Shown here one piece after another: positions 26,268 to 35,234 of a stretch of DNA of 64,000 nt. A model generated the notes under the pieces. That model ran no database searches. It saw nothing but the letters and a program-made list of their open reading frames with translations, and had not been told where the DNA came from. Source of the stretch: Pseudomonas petrae (lineage in GTDB: Bacteria > Pseudomonadota > Gammaproteobacteria > Pseudomonadales > Pseudomonadaceae). The stretch lies in the NCBI RefSeq assembly GCF_021728295.1, contig NZ_JAKJXE010000006.1:124001-188000 (forward strand). Reading direction: 5' to 3'. Both the position numbers and the translations under genes were made by a program. Within the stretch, counting starts at the first letter, position 1, and each line of letters begins with the position of its first letter.

Positions 26268-27200
26268 TCAAGCCACCTGGCTCGCGCTTTCAATCTCCCG
26301 CATATGCCCCTTCGCCGTCTTGCTCGCCTGCTGCACGGCCCACTTCATGAACTCCGCAATCGCCCACTCCTCGCGCCGTTCTTTCGCGCAATACACGAAA
26401 TAGTCGAACTTGAGCTCTGCCGTGGCATTGGTGACCTGCACCAGCCTCTTGCTTTGCAAGGCCTCGGACGCGAAGACGCTGTTGACCAGTGCAATGCCTT
26501 GACCCGCACAGGCCGCACTTATCAACAGGGACTCGTCGCCGTAGCTGGAACCCTGAATCATCTTGCGGTGGCTCATGCCGAACGCGTTCATCCACACTTT
26601 CCAGTAGTTGCGCTCGGTGTCCTGTAGCAGCGGGAACGTCAGGCAGTCCTGGGGGCTCTCGATATTGCGCTGGGTGCTGAGTAGATGCGGGCTGCACACG
26701 GGGATCAGGTAGGACGACCACAAATGCGTGGCGTGGTTTTCGCAACTGGCTGCCATCTCGCGCTGAATGCAGATATCCACATGGCCGTGCTTGAGCTCCG
26801 AAAGACCGTTGCAGATCTGAATCGAGATTTCGACACTGGGGCAGCGCGCCTTGAAGCCGCCCAGTGCCGGGATCAGCCAGGAGCTGGCAATCGTGGAGGT
26901 CGTGCTGATCACCAGGCGCGTTTGACGTGGCGGCTTGAGCGCCGCGCCCGACCACGCTTTTTCGATGACGTCGAACGTGCCGGCGAGTTCGTCAAACAGG
27001 CTGCGTCCGGAAGGAGCGAGCTGGATGCCCTTGGCGTCTCGCTCGAACAGGCGCCTGCCGATCTGGTCCTCCAGCCCTTTGATCTGCTGACTGATGGCGG
27101 CCGGTGAGACGCACAGCTGATCCGCTGCACGTTTCATGCTCCCGGCCTTGCACACCTCAACGAACGTGCGGAGGGCTATCAACGGGATCGCTCTGCTCAT
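26268..27200 (-). CDS. LysR-family transcriptional regulator
   Basis: A 310-residue LysR regulator. The N-terminal winged helix is LRTFVEVCKAGSMKRAADQLCVSPAAISQQIKGLE, followed by a periplasmic-binding-like effector domain. The start at MSRAIPL (27200) has GAGG eight bases upstream and fits the family length. An upstream in-frame ATG would add 13 residues without support. It lies convergent to hipA and upstream of an EamA exporter on the same strand. It resembles the GcvA-like branch. The ligand is unknown. Confidence 0.88.
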   Translation of the reverse strand: MSRAIPLIALRTFVEVCKAGSMKRAADQLCVSPAAISQQIKGLEDQIGRRLFERDAKGIQLAPSGRSLFDELAGTFDVIEKAWSGAALKPPRQTRLVISTTSTIASSWLIPALGGFKARCPSVEISIQICNGLSELKHGHVDICIQREMAASCENHATHLWSSYLIPVCSPHLLSTQRNIESPQDCLTFPLLQDTERNYWKVWMNAFGMSHRKMIQGSSYGDESLLISAACAGQGIALVNSVFASEALQSKRLVQVTNATAELKFDYFVYCAKERREEWAIAEFMKWAVQQASKTAKGHMREIESASQVA

Positions 27201-27376
27201 CCTGCATACCTCGCCGTGAGATTGCTGCCAGTGCGCCAAGAGACGGAAAAGCGTTTTGGTGTTGCCATCGGATGAATCCCAAAAGGGTGTTTATCACCCA
27301 CCGTCGGATATTTCAGGCGCAGCCGGGCCCTGCCGGTATTCACTGGCATGAGAATCCGTTGTGGATAACTTTTTTA

Positions 27377-28300
27377 TCAGGTTGTTGCGGCGCGTTCCTG
27401 GGGAACAGGCGCCGGTTTAGGCTTGCTTTGACTTAACACGAACCAGACGGCCAGGCAGATGAGGCCGCCGCCGTAAAGGTGCCCGGCGGAAACCTTCTCA
27501 CCGAGGAACATCACCCCCCACAGAACGCCGAATGGCGGGATGAGGAAAGTCACCGTCAGCGAACGGACCGGGCCGATATCGGCAATCAGGCGGAAGTACA
27601 GAATGTAGGCGCAGGCCGTGCACACGAAACCAACGGCCGCCAGGGACAGCCACACGGTCGAGTCGCCCCAGGTGGCCGGCGGGTTGACGGTTGCGGAGAC
27701 CGCGAAGAAGGGCAGCAAAAACAGCGTTGCGCCAATCTGACTGCCGAAAGCCACGAGCTTGGCATCCAGTCCTCCGCGATCGCCGATCCACTGACGGGTC
27801 AGAAATCCTGCAGCGCCGTAGCAACTGGTCGCGACCAGGCAAGCGAGTGCGCCCATGACCACCGACGTGGTGAAAGTAACCGGGCCTGTGGTGGTTAACA
27901 AAGTTATCCCCAGCAAACCGAGAAACACGCCGACGGCTTTTTTGGGTGTCAGCGAATCATTGAAAAATATCGAGCCTATTAACACGCCCATCAATGGTGT
28001 GGTCGCATTCAGGATGGCGGAATAACCCGCAGGTAATAACAGGGCCGCCATGCTGTACATCAAAAAGGGAATGCCGGAATTGATAATGCCGAGGATCAAG
28101 GTGGATTTGAACTTGCCGTTGAATTCATGCCGGGTTCTTAAAATGGCCAGAATCACCATTAAGCCAATGGCGCCTAGCAATACCCGAAAGAAGGCGGTCG
28201 GCAATGCGCCCAATACCGGGGCAGCAACGCGCATGAAGAGAAAACTAGCCCCCCAGATGGCGGCCAGAACAATCAGTCGAACACAGTCGGACACTTTCAT
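27377..28300 (-). CDS. EamA/DMT-family permease
   Basis: A 307-residue membrane protein with about ten spans and two EamA repeats, starting MKVSDCVRLIVLAAIWGASF. AAGGAAG lies at good spacing before ATG 28300. DMT transporters of this type often export amino acids or amino-acid-like metabolites. It is divergent from a LysR gene (28457), the usual arrangement for regulated exporters, and lies 1.5 kb from the predicted hydrazine cluster. It could export that product, but this is only contextual. Confidence 0.85.
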   Translation of the reverse strand: MKVSDCVRLIVLAAIWGASFLFMRVAAPVLGALPTAFFRVLLGAIGLMVILAILRTRHEFNGKFKSTLILGIINSGIPFLMYSMAALLLPAGYSAILNATTPLMGVLIGSIFFNDSLTPKKAVGVFLGLLGITLLTTTGPVTFTTSVVMGALACLVATSCYGAAGFLTRQWIGDRGGLDAKLVAFGSQIGATLFLLPFFAVSATVNPPATWGDSTVWLSLAAVGFVCTACAYILYFRLIADIGPVRSLTVTFLIPPFGVLWGVMFLGEKVSAGHLYGGGLICLAVWFVLSQSKPKPAPVPQERAATT

Positions 28301-28456
28301 TGCGCTTCCTTTCTTGACCCGTATCACTGATCCGCCGACCGAGAAGTTGTTGATTGACGCTCGTCGAGTCGGGGTGTGATGATTTGAGCAGTGTCTGGGG
28401 CGGTGCTCAAGCGAGCTTTTCTTAAGCACATTAGATTTTCTTAACTGAGGTCAGGC

Positions 28457-29365
28457 ATGAAATTCCCGCCCCTGCACGCGCTGTTGTGTTTTGAAGCGAC
28501 GGGGCGCCACGCCAGCATGAAAGGCGCGGCCGGCGAGCTGTTCGTAACTCCGGCGGCCATTAGCCAGCAGATCGCCAAGCTCGAAAAAGCCGTTGGCGTC
28601 ACGCTGTTCATCCGCAATACCAAGCGCCTGGAGCTGACCGCCGAGGGCAAGATTTACCTGCGAGCCATTCGCCCCGCGCTCGGGCAGATCTCCGATGCCA
28701 CCCAGCGTCTGATGAGCGACAACGGCCCCAATACAATCACTGTCAGCTGCACCAGCGGTTTTGCGATGCAGTGGCTGCTGCCCCGGCTGCCTGATTTTCA
28801 GGCCATCTGCCCCGGCATTGAGGTGCTGATCAGCACCACTAATCGGCTGGTTGATTTGCTCGGCGACGGCGTTGACTTCGCTGTGCGACACGGTCTTGGG
28901 CGTTACCCCGGTCTGGAAGTGGAGATGCTGATCAACGACCGACTGCAGCTTGTCTGCAGCCCTTCATTGCTGCCGGACTCTCGGTATCTGTCGTCACCCA
29001 TTGACCTGAAAAGCTACAACCTCCTGCACGACGAACACCGCGAAGACTGGGCGTTATGGCTTCGTGCAGTGGGTATCGAAGACGGCGAGGCCGCCGTGCA
29101 CAAAGGTTCGGTGTTCGTTGATTCCAACGGGGTCATCGAAGCCGCGCTCGCGGGGATGGGCATTGCGCTGGTACGCCGCTCGCTGATTCGGGAAGAGCTG
29201 GCGTCCGGCCGTTTGGTCGTGCCGTTTCGCGCGACGATCGACACGCCGATCGCCTATTACCTGGTTTATGACGAGACAGCCATTCTCCCCAAATCCAGCA
29301 AACAGTTTCGTGACTGGCTGGTGTCTCAGGCCATCGCCAGCCAGCGTGAATTCACCACGCGATAG
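28457..29365 (+). CDS. LysR-family regulator, GcvA-like
   Basis: A 302-residue LysR regulator, with helix-turn-helix ASMKGAAGELFVTPAAISQQIAKLE near residues 20-45 and a LysR substrate domain that includes VDFAVRHGLGRYPGLE, typical of GcvA-like proteins. It is divergent from the EamA exporter and is the gene immediately upstream, on the same strand, of the biosynthetic operon starting at 29781. TTAAG/CTTAA half-sites occur both in the divergent promoter region (28421-28445) and before the operon (29630-29646), which makes it the best candidate regulator of both. Confidence 0.88.
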   Translation: MKFPPLHALLCFEATGRHASMKGAAGELFVTPAAISQQIAKLEKAVGVTLFIRNTKRLELTAEGKIYLRAIRPALGQISDATQRLMSDNGPNTITVSCTSGFAMQWLLPRLPDFQAICPGIEVLISTTNRLVDLLGDGVDFAVRHGLGRYPGLEVEMLINDRLQLVCSPSLLPDSRYLSSPIDLKSYNLLHDEHREDWALWLRAVGIEDGEAAVHKGSVFVDSNGVIEAALAGMGIALVRRSLIREELASGRLVVPFRATIDTPIAYYLVYDETAILPKSSKQFRDWLVSQAIASQREFTTR

Positions 29366-29410
29366 TTCGCGTTCACGGACACTCGAGTCTGCGTTGTAGC
29401 CACAGACGTT

Positions 29411-29476
29411 TTCCCGGCTAAAGCCGGTCCTACAGTGATTACGCGGTGTGTGAGTAGGACTGGCTTTCGCCGGGAA
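29411..29476. repeat. REPIN (two inverted REP sequences)
   Basis: The REP core TTCCCGGCTAAAGCCGGTCC (29411-29430) and an inverted copy, starting GTAGGACTGGCTTTCGCCGG (from 29454), are separated by about 20 bases. This is the classical Pseudomonas REP doublet, found in intergenic regions and mobilised by RAYT transposases, none of which is in this window. Confidence 0.85.
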
Positions 29477-29629
29477 GAGGCCAGTGCGTACACCCTCAAT
29501 TTCGCGGTGTAATAAAGTATTGGTGAGTTATCAAGGCAGTTAAGTCCTGCTTCAGTGTCCGTAAGTGATACAACCACGCTGGTAAAACCAGTCAACTTGC
29601 TGATTACTAAAACAATTAAGCCAAGGCTC

Positions 29630-29646
29630 GTTAAGTCAAACTTAAC
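29630..29646. promoter_or_regulatory. Candidate LysR box ahead of the biosynthetic operon
   Basis: The perfect dyad GTTAAG-N5-CTTAAC fits the LysR T-N11-A pattern. It lies 134 bases before the cupin start. Similar half-sites occur in the promoter region shared by the LysR gene and the EamA exporter. Confidence 0.5.
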
Positions 29647-29780
29647 CGCTGATTGCGGATTTCTAGTTTGCCCCGTCGCGCACTTTTCTTCAGTTTATCC
29701 CTTAACTGGCACGCGCCCGTCAGCTCAGTCTGGCGCCGATAAAACAGCGAGCAGGATGCTCTGGCTGAAGGGAAAACCTC

Positions 29781-30224
29781 ATGACTGATTTCGATATTTT
29801 TCGTCCCATGGCGTGGGACAAACTGGTTCATGAATATGACCTGGATGGCGCACGGTTACTGCCGTGGAACGGCTATCCGACGCCCATCGGCGGTGGTTGG
29901 TGCGTCGTACGGCCCCACACCAAATCCTTGTCGCACACGCAGATAGACCAGGAATTCTTTATCGGCATCAAAGGCACCGCGCGGTTGATCGTCGGGGATC
30001 AGACGTACCCGTTCACCATGGGTGACATCGCCGCCATTCCCAAACACACCGATCACTATGTGTTCAACGACACTGACGAAGACTTCCACTTCTACGTCGT
30101 GTGGTGGGATCGCGATTCCGCCAACCGCTTCCTCGATGAAGACGCCCAGCAGGCAGTGGCCGCCAATGAGTTTGCCCTGCACAGGGCGACGGTCCATGAC
30201 GAGTCCGATCAGAGGGCGTCGTGA
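29781..30224 (+). CDS. Small cupin, partner of the MetRS-like enzyme (N-N bond formation)
   Basis: A 147-residue single-domain cupin. Motif 1 is seen around SHTQIDQEFFIGIKG (His, Gln, Glu) and motif 2 around IPKHTDHYVF (His), giving a plausible metal site. It is the first gene of the operon, and its TGA overlaps the ATG of the MetRS-like gene (TGATG). In Streptomyces hydrazine pathways (Spb40 of s56-p1 and relatives) a cupin and a MetRS-like domain are fused. The MetRS part esterifies an amino acid onto N-hydroxylysine, and the cupin rearranges the ester to an N-N bond. Here the two are separate, coupled genes in the same order. The function is inferred from that family knowledge and context. 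Confidence 0.75.
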   Translation: MTDFDIFRPMAWDKLVHEYDLDGARLLPWNGYPTPIGGGWCVVRPHTKSLSHTQIDQEFFIGIKGTARLIVGDQTYPFTMGDIAAIPKHTDHYVFNDTDEDFHFYVVWWDRDSANRFLDEDAQQAVAANEFALHRATVHDESDQRAS

Positions 30225-31732
30225 TGGGCAAGTTACTCGTGACGATCACGCCGCCGACACCTAATGGTGATTTGCATATTGGTCATATGGCAGGCCCTTT
30301 TCTCGCCGCGGACATCTACACCCGCGCTCAACGCCAACGCGGCCACGATTGCACCCTCGTCTCGTACTCCGATGACTATCAGTCCTACATGCTGCGTCGA
30401 GGTATCGAACTGGACCGGGCGCCTCAAGCACTGGCGCTGGAGAACACCGACAAGATCAACGACACGCTCAAGAAGATGGGCATCCAAGTGGATTTCTGGA
30501 TGCGCCCGTACCGCAACAGCTACTTCAAGAACGCCGTTGAGGAGATGTACGAGTGCGCGGTGAAGGCGGGGGCCATTTACAAAAAGGTCAGCCAGGAACC
30601 GTATTGCGAACACTGTGATAAGTGGGGCTATGAAGCTTTCGGGCGGGGTAACTGCGATCACTGTGGCTCGGATTCGGATGCCAGCCAGTGCGAAGAATGC
30701 GCGCACATGCCCAATGCCTCGAAGATGAGCAACTTCCGCTGCAAGTTATGTGCGGCTTCGATGATCTGGCGGCCGATAGAACGCGAATTTCTGGCCCTGT
30801 CGAACTTCCGCAACCACCTCAAAAACACGTTTGAACATGCGCCGCTGCGGCCTTTCATTCGCCGTTTTTTGGAGGAGGAATTCGATATCGGCCCGGCGGA
30901 TTGGGGCATCACTCGGCCCCAAGACGGCGGACTGGATCTCAAGCCGGATGGCAGCCGGCGCATACACACTTGGGTCATGGGGCTGTCCGGTTACCTGGCG
31001 GCCTTCCGCGAATACCTCAACGAACACAAGCTTGCGCCGTGGGAGTACGACGAATACTGCCGCTCCGGCAAAGGCCGGCTGGTGCATTTTCTGGGCTACG
31101 ACTGCGCCTTCAGCCACATGATGGTTTACCCCTCACTGCTGCAGACCATGCACGGCTATCGCATGCGCCAGACCTTCTACACCAACCAGTTCCTGACCTT
31201 GAACGGCAAGAACCTTTCCACCAGCCGCAACTATGCGATCTGGGCGCGGGACCTGGTGGCAGACGCCTGCACCGACAGCGCGCGCTTCTATCTGGCGCTG
31301 ATCGCTCCGGAACAGGACACGGATGATTTTGATGTCGAGAAGTTCTCAGCCTGGCGTGAGCAAACCTTCAACGAGGTGCTGGTGAAGCTGGCCGCGCAGG
31401 CCGAGCGCGAACGGGTGGACGGCGACAGCCTGAAAGTCAGTGCGGCGGACGCGGCGGCCCTCAAGATTCTGGTAGCGCGCTGGTTCGAAGCGACGTCGGT
31501 GGATCACTTCAGCATGAAGGGGCTCGCGGTGCTGCTGTCGGACATCATCAACGCCGCCCGTGATCGTCAGACGCTCGGCAAGCGGATTCTGCCGTACATG
31601 GCGCTGATCGGTGCCATCGGCGCGCCGGTGTTCCCGGATCTGGCGAAACAGATCCTGCGCTACTGCCGTTTTACTGAAAACGAAGTCCTGCAGCAGCTGG
31701 TGTATGTCAGTGCGGTCGAGTACGAAATCTGA
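30224..31732 (+). CDS. Methionyl-tRNA-synthetase-like enzyme of secondary metabolism
   Basis: A 502-residue class I aminoacyl-tRNA-synthetase relative, shorter than housekeeping MetRS. The HIGH motif is intact (GDLHIGHM, about residues 15-22). Zinc knuckles CEHCDKWG, CDHCG, CEEC and CKLC follow at about 127-170. The KMSKS loop is degenerate (KNLSTSRN, about residue 328). ATG 30224 overlaps the cupin stop; a GTG lies three bases before it. Housekeeping MetRS is not expected in such an operon. In characterised hydrazine-forming systems the MetRS-like part activates an amino acid with ATP and attaches it to the hydroxylamine oxygen of N-hydroxylysine. The neighbouring cupin, N-hydroxylase and DAO genes support that role. 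The amino acid used is unknown. Confidence 0.8.
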   Translation: MGKLLVTITPPTPNGDLHIGHMAGPFLAADIYTRAQRQRGHDCTLVSYSDDYQSYMLRRGIELDRAPQALALENTDKINDTLKKMGIQVDFWMRPYRNSYFKNAVEEMYECAVKAGAIYKKVSQEPYCEHCDKWGYEAFGRGNCDHCGSDSDASQCEECAHMPNASKMSNFRCKLCAASMIWRPIEREFLALSNFRNHLKNTFEHAPLRPFIRRFLEEEFDIGPADWGITRPQDGGLDLKPDGSRRIHTWVMGLSGYLAAFREYLNEHKLAPWEYDEYCRSGKGRLVHFLGYDCAFSHMMVYPSLLQTMHGYRMRQTFYTNQFLTLNGKNLSTSRNYAIWARDLVADACTDSARFYLALIAPEQDTDDFDVEKFSAWREQTFNEVLVKLAAQAERERVDGDSLKVSAADAAALKILVARWFEATSVDHFSMKGLAVLLSDIINAARDRQTLGKRILPYMALIGAIGAPVFPDLAKQILRYCRFTENEVLQQLVYVSAVEYEI

Positions 31733-31752
31733 CCGAGAGGCGCGTGACGACG

Positions 31753-32877
31753 ATGAAAACTTCATTTGATGTGATCGTGATCGGAGCCGGCATCATGGGC
31801 GCTTCGATCGCAGCGGCGCTGGATGAAAGCGGCCTCGATGTGGCGCTGATGGAGAAGGGCATCGCTGGCGCCCAGGGCGCAACGCGGGACACGGGCGGCA
31901 TCGTTCGCGGTCTGGAGCTGGACGCGGCGCTGCGTCCCTTGACTCGCCGCGGATCACTTTACGGCAATCCCGGCATCGTTCACGCCCTCTACGAGAGTTC
32001 ACTCAACCGCAGTGGCGTCGCTTACATCGCCAGCGCCGAAGTATGCGGGCAATACCTGGAAGCGGTGGACAGCGAAGGCTCCGAGAGCATTGAGCTGCAC
32101 GCTTCGGTCGACGCACTGGATAACGGGCGTTTCTCGCCTTTTTGTGTCGGCGATTGCTTGCTTATCGAACGCAGTGGCGGCACGGTCGATGCCCGCGTCA
32201 CGGTTTCGAATCTGTGCCGCTACGTCAGTGAAAAAGCGACGTACCTCGATCACCTGGCCGTCGACCGCTGCGTCGAACTGGACGGCTATGTTCAGGTTCA
32301 TGCCGGCAAGCTATGCCTGGAAGCGACGTGGGTCGTTGATGCCTGTGGCGCCAGCGGCCCGTTGCCCCGGCCGCACAACGCCGTGCACGCGCGGACGATT
32401 CCGTTCACGCGCTTCGGCTGCGACCAGGCCCCGAGCATGCCGATCATTGCTCACCATCTGAATACCTACCTGCTGCCGCTGGGACGCAATCTCGTGCAAG
32501 TCGGCGGCCAGCGACGCCAGCGCGCAGAACATGCGGATCAGCTGAACATGGCGCCGCTGGATAATGAGCAAGATGTCATGGACCGCATCTCTCGTCTCGG
32601 CTACGACCGGCACCACAGTTTGCCGGTGGTCACACAGGTTGGCTGGGACGCGTACACCGAAGACGGGCGTCCCCTGATCGGTCGTTCCAGCGCCAAGAGC
32701 CACCTGTTTCTGGCCACCGGGTTTTGCGGCATCGGCTTCAAAATGGCACCGAATGTTGCCGAGTTGCTGGCGTTCGAGCTGGGCGGATTGATGTCCGGCT
32801 TATCGATGGATGCCGCTTATAGATCGGTCATGGAAGCGTTCCGCCCTTCGCGGTTTGCCGAGGTGGCGTTGTCATGA
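31753..32877 (+). CDS. DAO-type FAD-dependent amine oxidoreductase
   Basis: A 374-residue flavoprotein of the D-amino-acid/glycine oxidase (DAO) fold. The N-terminal dinucleotide motif is GAGIMGASIAAALDESG (start of the protein) and the family-typical C-terminal FAD motif is TGFCGIGFKMAPNVAELLA. ATG 31753 is preferred over GTG 31744. In the s56-p1 pathway a DAO-type enzyme (Spb39) oxidatively cleaves the N-N-linked lysine conjugate to release a hydrazino acid. This protein is a good candidate for the same step. The stop overlaps the next ATG (ATGA), so it belongs to the same transcript. Confidence 0.78.
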   Translation: MKTSFDVIVIGAGIMGASIAAALDESGLDVALMEKGIAGAQGATRDTGGIVRGLELDAALRPLTRRGSLYGNPGIVHALYESSLNRSGVAYIASAEVCGQYLEAVDSEGSESIELHASVDALDNGRFSPFCVGDCLLIERSGGTVDARVTVSNLCRYVSEKATYLDHLAVDRCVELDGYVQVHAGKLCLEATWVVDACGASGPLPRPHNAVHARTIPFTRFGCDQAPSMPIIAHHLNTYLLPLGRNLVQVGGQRRQRAEHADQLNMAPLDNEQDVMDRISRLGYDRHHSLPVVTQVGWDAYTEDGRPLIGRSSAKSHLFLATGFCGIGFKMAPNVAELLAFELGGLMSGLSMDAAYRSVMEAFRPSRFAEVALS

Positions 32878-33821
32878 TGCGCCTGGGAATCTGCGCGGCC
32901 CTCGACGTCGGCACCACGCTGCACGCGCGCGGTTTCTTGCGTAGCGTTTACCTGTCCAGCCATCTGTTCCCCCATGTGCGCCGCGCGCGCCATTATTACT
33001 TTGATGACGGCGCGAGCGCGGAGGGCGGCCGTGCGGCGGCGAGGCATTTCATCAACGCAAAGGTGGATGCTGTGATTGGTCACTTCGCTTCGGACTCTGC
33101 CGCCGCAGCGGTGGAAAGTTATGCACAGGCCGGGATTCCGCTGATCTTGCCCGCATCCACCTGCGCAGACTTGACCAGCGCCGGAGAAACCACGTTCCGC
33201 ATTTGTGCGTCTGACCGACTCCTCGCCACGCGGCTGATCGAATTTGCCGAATCTGAAGGCCTGCGCCGTCTCGCTTTGTTCACTGATCCGAGCCTGCACG
33301 GGCGTCAGCAGATGCAGGAACTGCACGCAGCCGCGCAGTTATCCACAGTCGAGTTGGTGGACGAAGTGAATAATGCCGATGCCGTGGTGTTTTGCGGGCG
33401 CTTGAGGGCCAGCCGGCAGTTCCTTGTGGATAACCGCGCTTGCGGCTGTGAATTGCCCCTTTTCTTTACCGACGACGCCGCGTCACCGGCGCTGGTGAAA
33501 GGCTTGGCGCAAACCGGCACGGTGTACGTCATCAGCTTCCCGATCGCGGGAGATGTGGCTGAGGCGCAATCATTCAATGCGGTTTATCAACAGATCTACG
33601 CCGAGCAGGCACCGGTTTACGCCGTCGAGACGCTTGCGGCATTTGCTCTGGTTGACCTGGCTGCCGCCGGGCAGCGCGGACTGCTTGACGCGCTGCGCTT
33701 TGATCAATTTGCCACCCCTGCCGGCCCTGTCAGTTTCAGCGATGGGGAGAACGATCACGCCCGGGTTTCGCTGTGGGTCTACACCGACGAGCACGTCCAC
33801 GAACGACGTCTGCTGTGTTGA
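32874..33821 (+). CDS. Leucine-binding-protein-like protein without signal peptide
   Basis: A 315-residue protein with the fold signature of ABC-type branched-chain amino acid binding proteins (Peripla_BP_6). It reads DGASAEGGRAAARHFINAKVDAVIGHF, then AGIPLILPASTCADLT, then TTFRICASDRLLA. It starts directly with the first strand (MMRLGICAALDVG) and has no signal peptide, so it should be cytoplasmic. No permease or ATPase genes are nearby. It could be a cytosolic sensor, a carrier of a reactive intermediate, or an enzyme using this fold. The ATG overlaps the DAO stop. The role is unknown. Confidence 0.7.
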   Translation: MMRLGICAALDVGTTLHARGFLRSVYLSSHLFPHVRRARHYYFDDGASAEGGRAAARHFINAKVDAVIGHFASDSAAAAVESYAQAGIPLILPASTCADLTSAGETTFRICASDRLLATRLIEFAESEGLRRLALFTDPSLHGRQQMQELHAAAQLSTVELVDEVNNADAVVFCGRLRASRQFLVDNRACGCELPLFFTDDAASPALVKGLAQTGTVYVISFPIAGDVAEAQSFNAVYQQIYAEQAPVYAVETLAAFALVDLAAAGQRGLLDALRFDQFATPAGPVSFSDGENDHARVSLWVYTDEHVHERRLLC

Positions 33822-33875
33822 AGCGGCCTGCCCAAAAGCTCGCCACATCTTTTGCAACGTTCAGGAAGAATGACC

Positions 33876-35234
33876 ATGACTCAGTATGAAATCGAAGGTG
33901 TGCGTGAAACGCTGGACGTCGTTTCGATCGGGTTTGGCCCTGCTGGTATCGCACTGGCCTGTGCGCTGGAAGACGAGGCGGAAGACAACGGCCGGAAGCC
34001 TTTCCAGCGCGTGCGCTTCTTCGAAAAAGGGCGTGATTCGACCTGGCATGGCGCGTTTCTACTGGCGGGCACTGACATTAACCACCATGTCTTTCGAGAT
34101 CTGGTGACGCCGCGCAATCCACGCAGCCGCTTCTCCTTCGCCATGTACCTGAAGGAAAAGGGGCGTCTGCATAAGTTTGGCCTGCTCGGGCGTCCGGCCA
34201 GCCGTGTGGAATGGTCCGACTACATCGCCTGGGTCGCCGCACAACTCAAGGACTACGTTGCCTACGACGAAGGTGTGCTCGACGTATTACCGGTGGCGGA
34301 AAAGGGCATCCTGAAGGGCGTTGATGTCGTCACTGCGAAGGGCACCTATCGCACCAAACGGCTGGTGCTTTCCCACGGCAGCCTGCCCCGTATACCGGAC
34401 GCGTTCAGCCCGCATCTCGGCGGCCGTGTCTTCCACACATGCCAGTATCTGAAAAACATCCACCTCGGCGGCGGCCCTATCGCGCAGCGCTGGCTGGTGC
34501 TGGGCTCGGGTCAAAGCGCGGGGGAGGCGGTCACACACCTGCTCGGCGCCGCCCCCACCACGCAGGTCCATTCGGTGCACCGCGGCGTGGGTTTCAAGGT
34601 GGGACAGCTCGGGCAGTTTCCCAACATGGCTTTCCTGCCGGAGCACATCGACTATTTCCACGACCTTGAGCCCGGCAGACGCAGCCGGGTATTCGAAGAG
34701 ATCCGGTCGACCAATTACGCAGGCATCGACGTCGACGAGAGTCAGGCGCTTTACTCCTTCCTGTACGAAGGCGAGGTCACCGGCCACCGACGTCTGAACC
34801 TGCATGTCTGGTCCGAAGTGGCCTCGGTGGAAAAAGTCGGCGATGCCTATTCGGTGGTGCTGCGTGACAGCAATACCGGCGTTGAAACCGTGCTGTACGT
34901 CGACGGGATTGTCTTGGGCACAGGCTACGAGCAGCTTGCAGTGCCACCCCTGCTGACCCTGCTGCAACCGTGGCTGGTCCGCGACGAGGACGGCACGCTT
35001 GCGGTCGACCGGCATTACCGCGTCGCCCTGCAGCACAGCGAGGGCGTGCAGATTTTGGCGAACGGCACGTCGGAAAAGACCCACGGCATCAGCGACGCTC
35101 AGTCGTTTTCCATGGTTGCCGTACGGGCGCAGCACCTGACCGACGCGCTGCTGGCGACCCATCCCCGGCAGCGTGCGCCGGTGGTGACCATGCCGAGCTA
35201 CACCCGGCCCGCACGCGTCGAGGCACGGCCATGA
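33876..35234 (+). CDS. L-lysine N6-/L-ornithine N5-monooxygenase family protein
   Basis: A 452-residue flavin N-monooxygenase of the IucD/PvdA/SidA family. Motifs are the FAD site VVSIGFGPAGIALAC, the NADPH site LVLGSGQSAGEAVTHLL and the C-terminal GTGYE. ATG 33876 is chosen because AGGAAG lies eight bases upstream; ATG 33870 is too close to it. The enzyme would hydroxylate the side-chain amine of lysine or ornithine with NADPH and oxygen. In siderophore clusters this makes hydroxamates. Next to a cupin/MetRS-like pair, lysine hydroxylation for N-N bond formation is more likely. No NRPS or NIS synthetase gene accompanies it. The stop overlaps the next start (ATGA). Confidence 0.85.
   Translation: MTQYEIEGVRETLDVVSIGFGPAGIALACALEDEAEDNGRKPFQRVRFFEKGRDSTWHGAFLLAGTDINHHVFRDLVTPRNPRSRFSFAMYLKEKGRLHKFGLLGRPASRVEWSDYIAWVAAQLKDYVAYDEGVLDVLPVAEKGILKGVDVVTAKGTYRTKRLVLSHGSLPRIPDAFSPHLGGRVFHTCQYLKNIHLGGGPIAQRWLVLGSGQSAGEAVTHLLGAAPTTQVHSVHRGVGFKVGQLGQFPNMAFLPEHIDYFHDLEPGRRSRVFEEIRSTNYAGIDVDESQALYSFLYEGEVTGHRRLNLHVWSEVASVEKVGDAYSVVLRDSNTGVETVLYVDGIVLGTGYEQLAVPPLLTLLQPWLVRDEDGTLAVDRHYRVALQHSEGVQILANGTSEKTHGISDAQSFSMVAVRAQHLTDALLATHPRQRAPVVTMPSYTRPARVEARP

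Larger units (their letters stand above)
29366..29780. other. Leader/promoter region of the biosynthetic operon
   Basis: About 415 bases between the LysR gene and the cupin gene. It holds a REPIN (29411-29476) and several GTTAAG/CTTAAC half-sites, including one perfect palindrome. No Fur-box-like sequence was seen, which argues against iron control of the operon. Confidence 0.5.

Noticed and set aside
34970..35230. N-terminal extension of the SbnA-like frame
   Set aside because: It overlaps the conserved end of the N-hydroxylase gene; ATG 35231 gives a normal-length enzyme and an ATGA junction.
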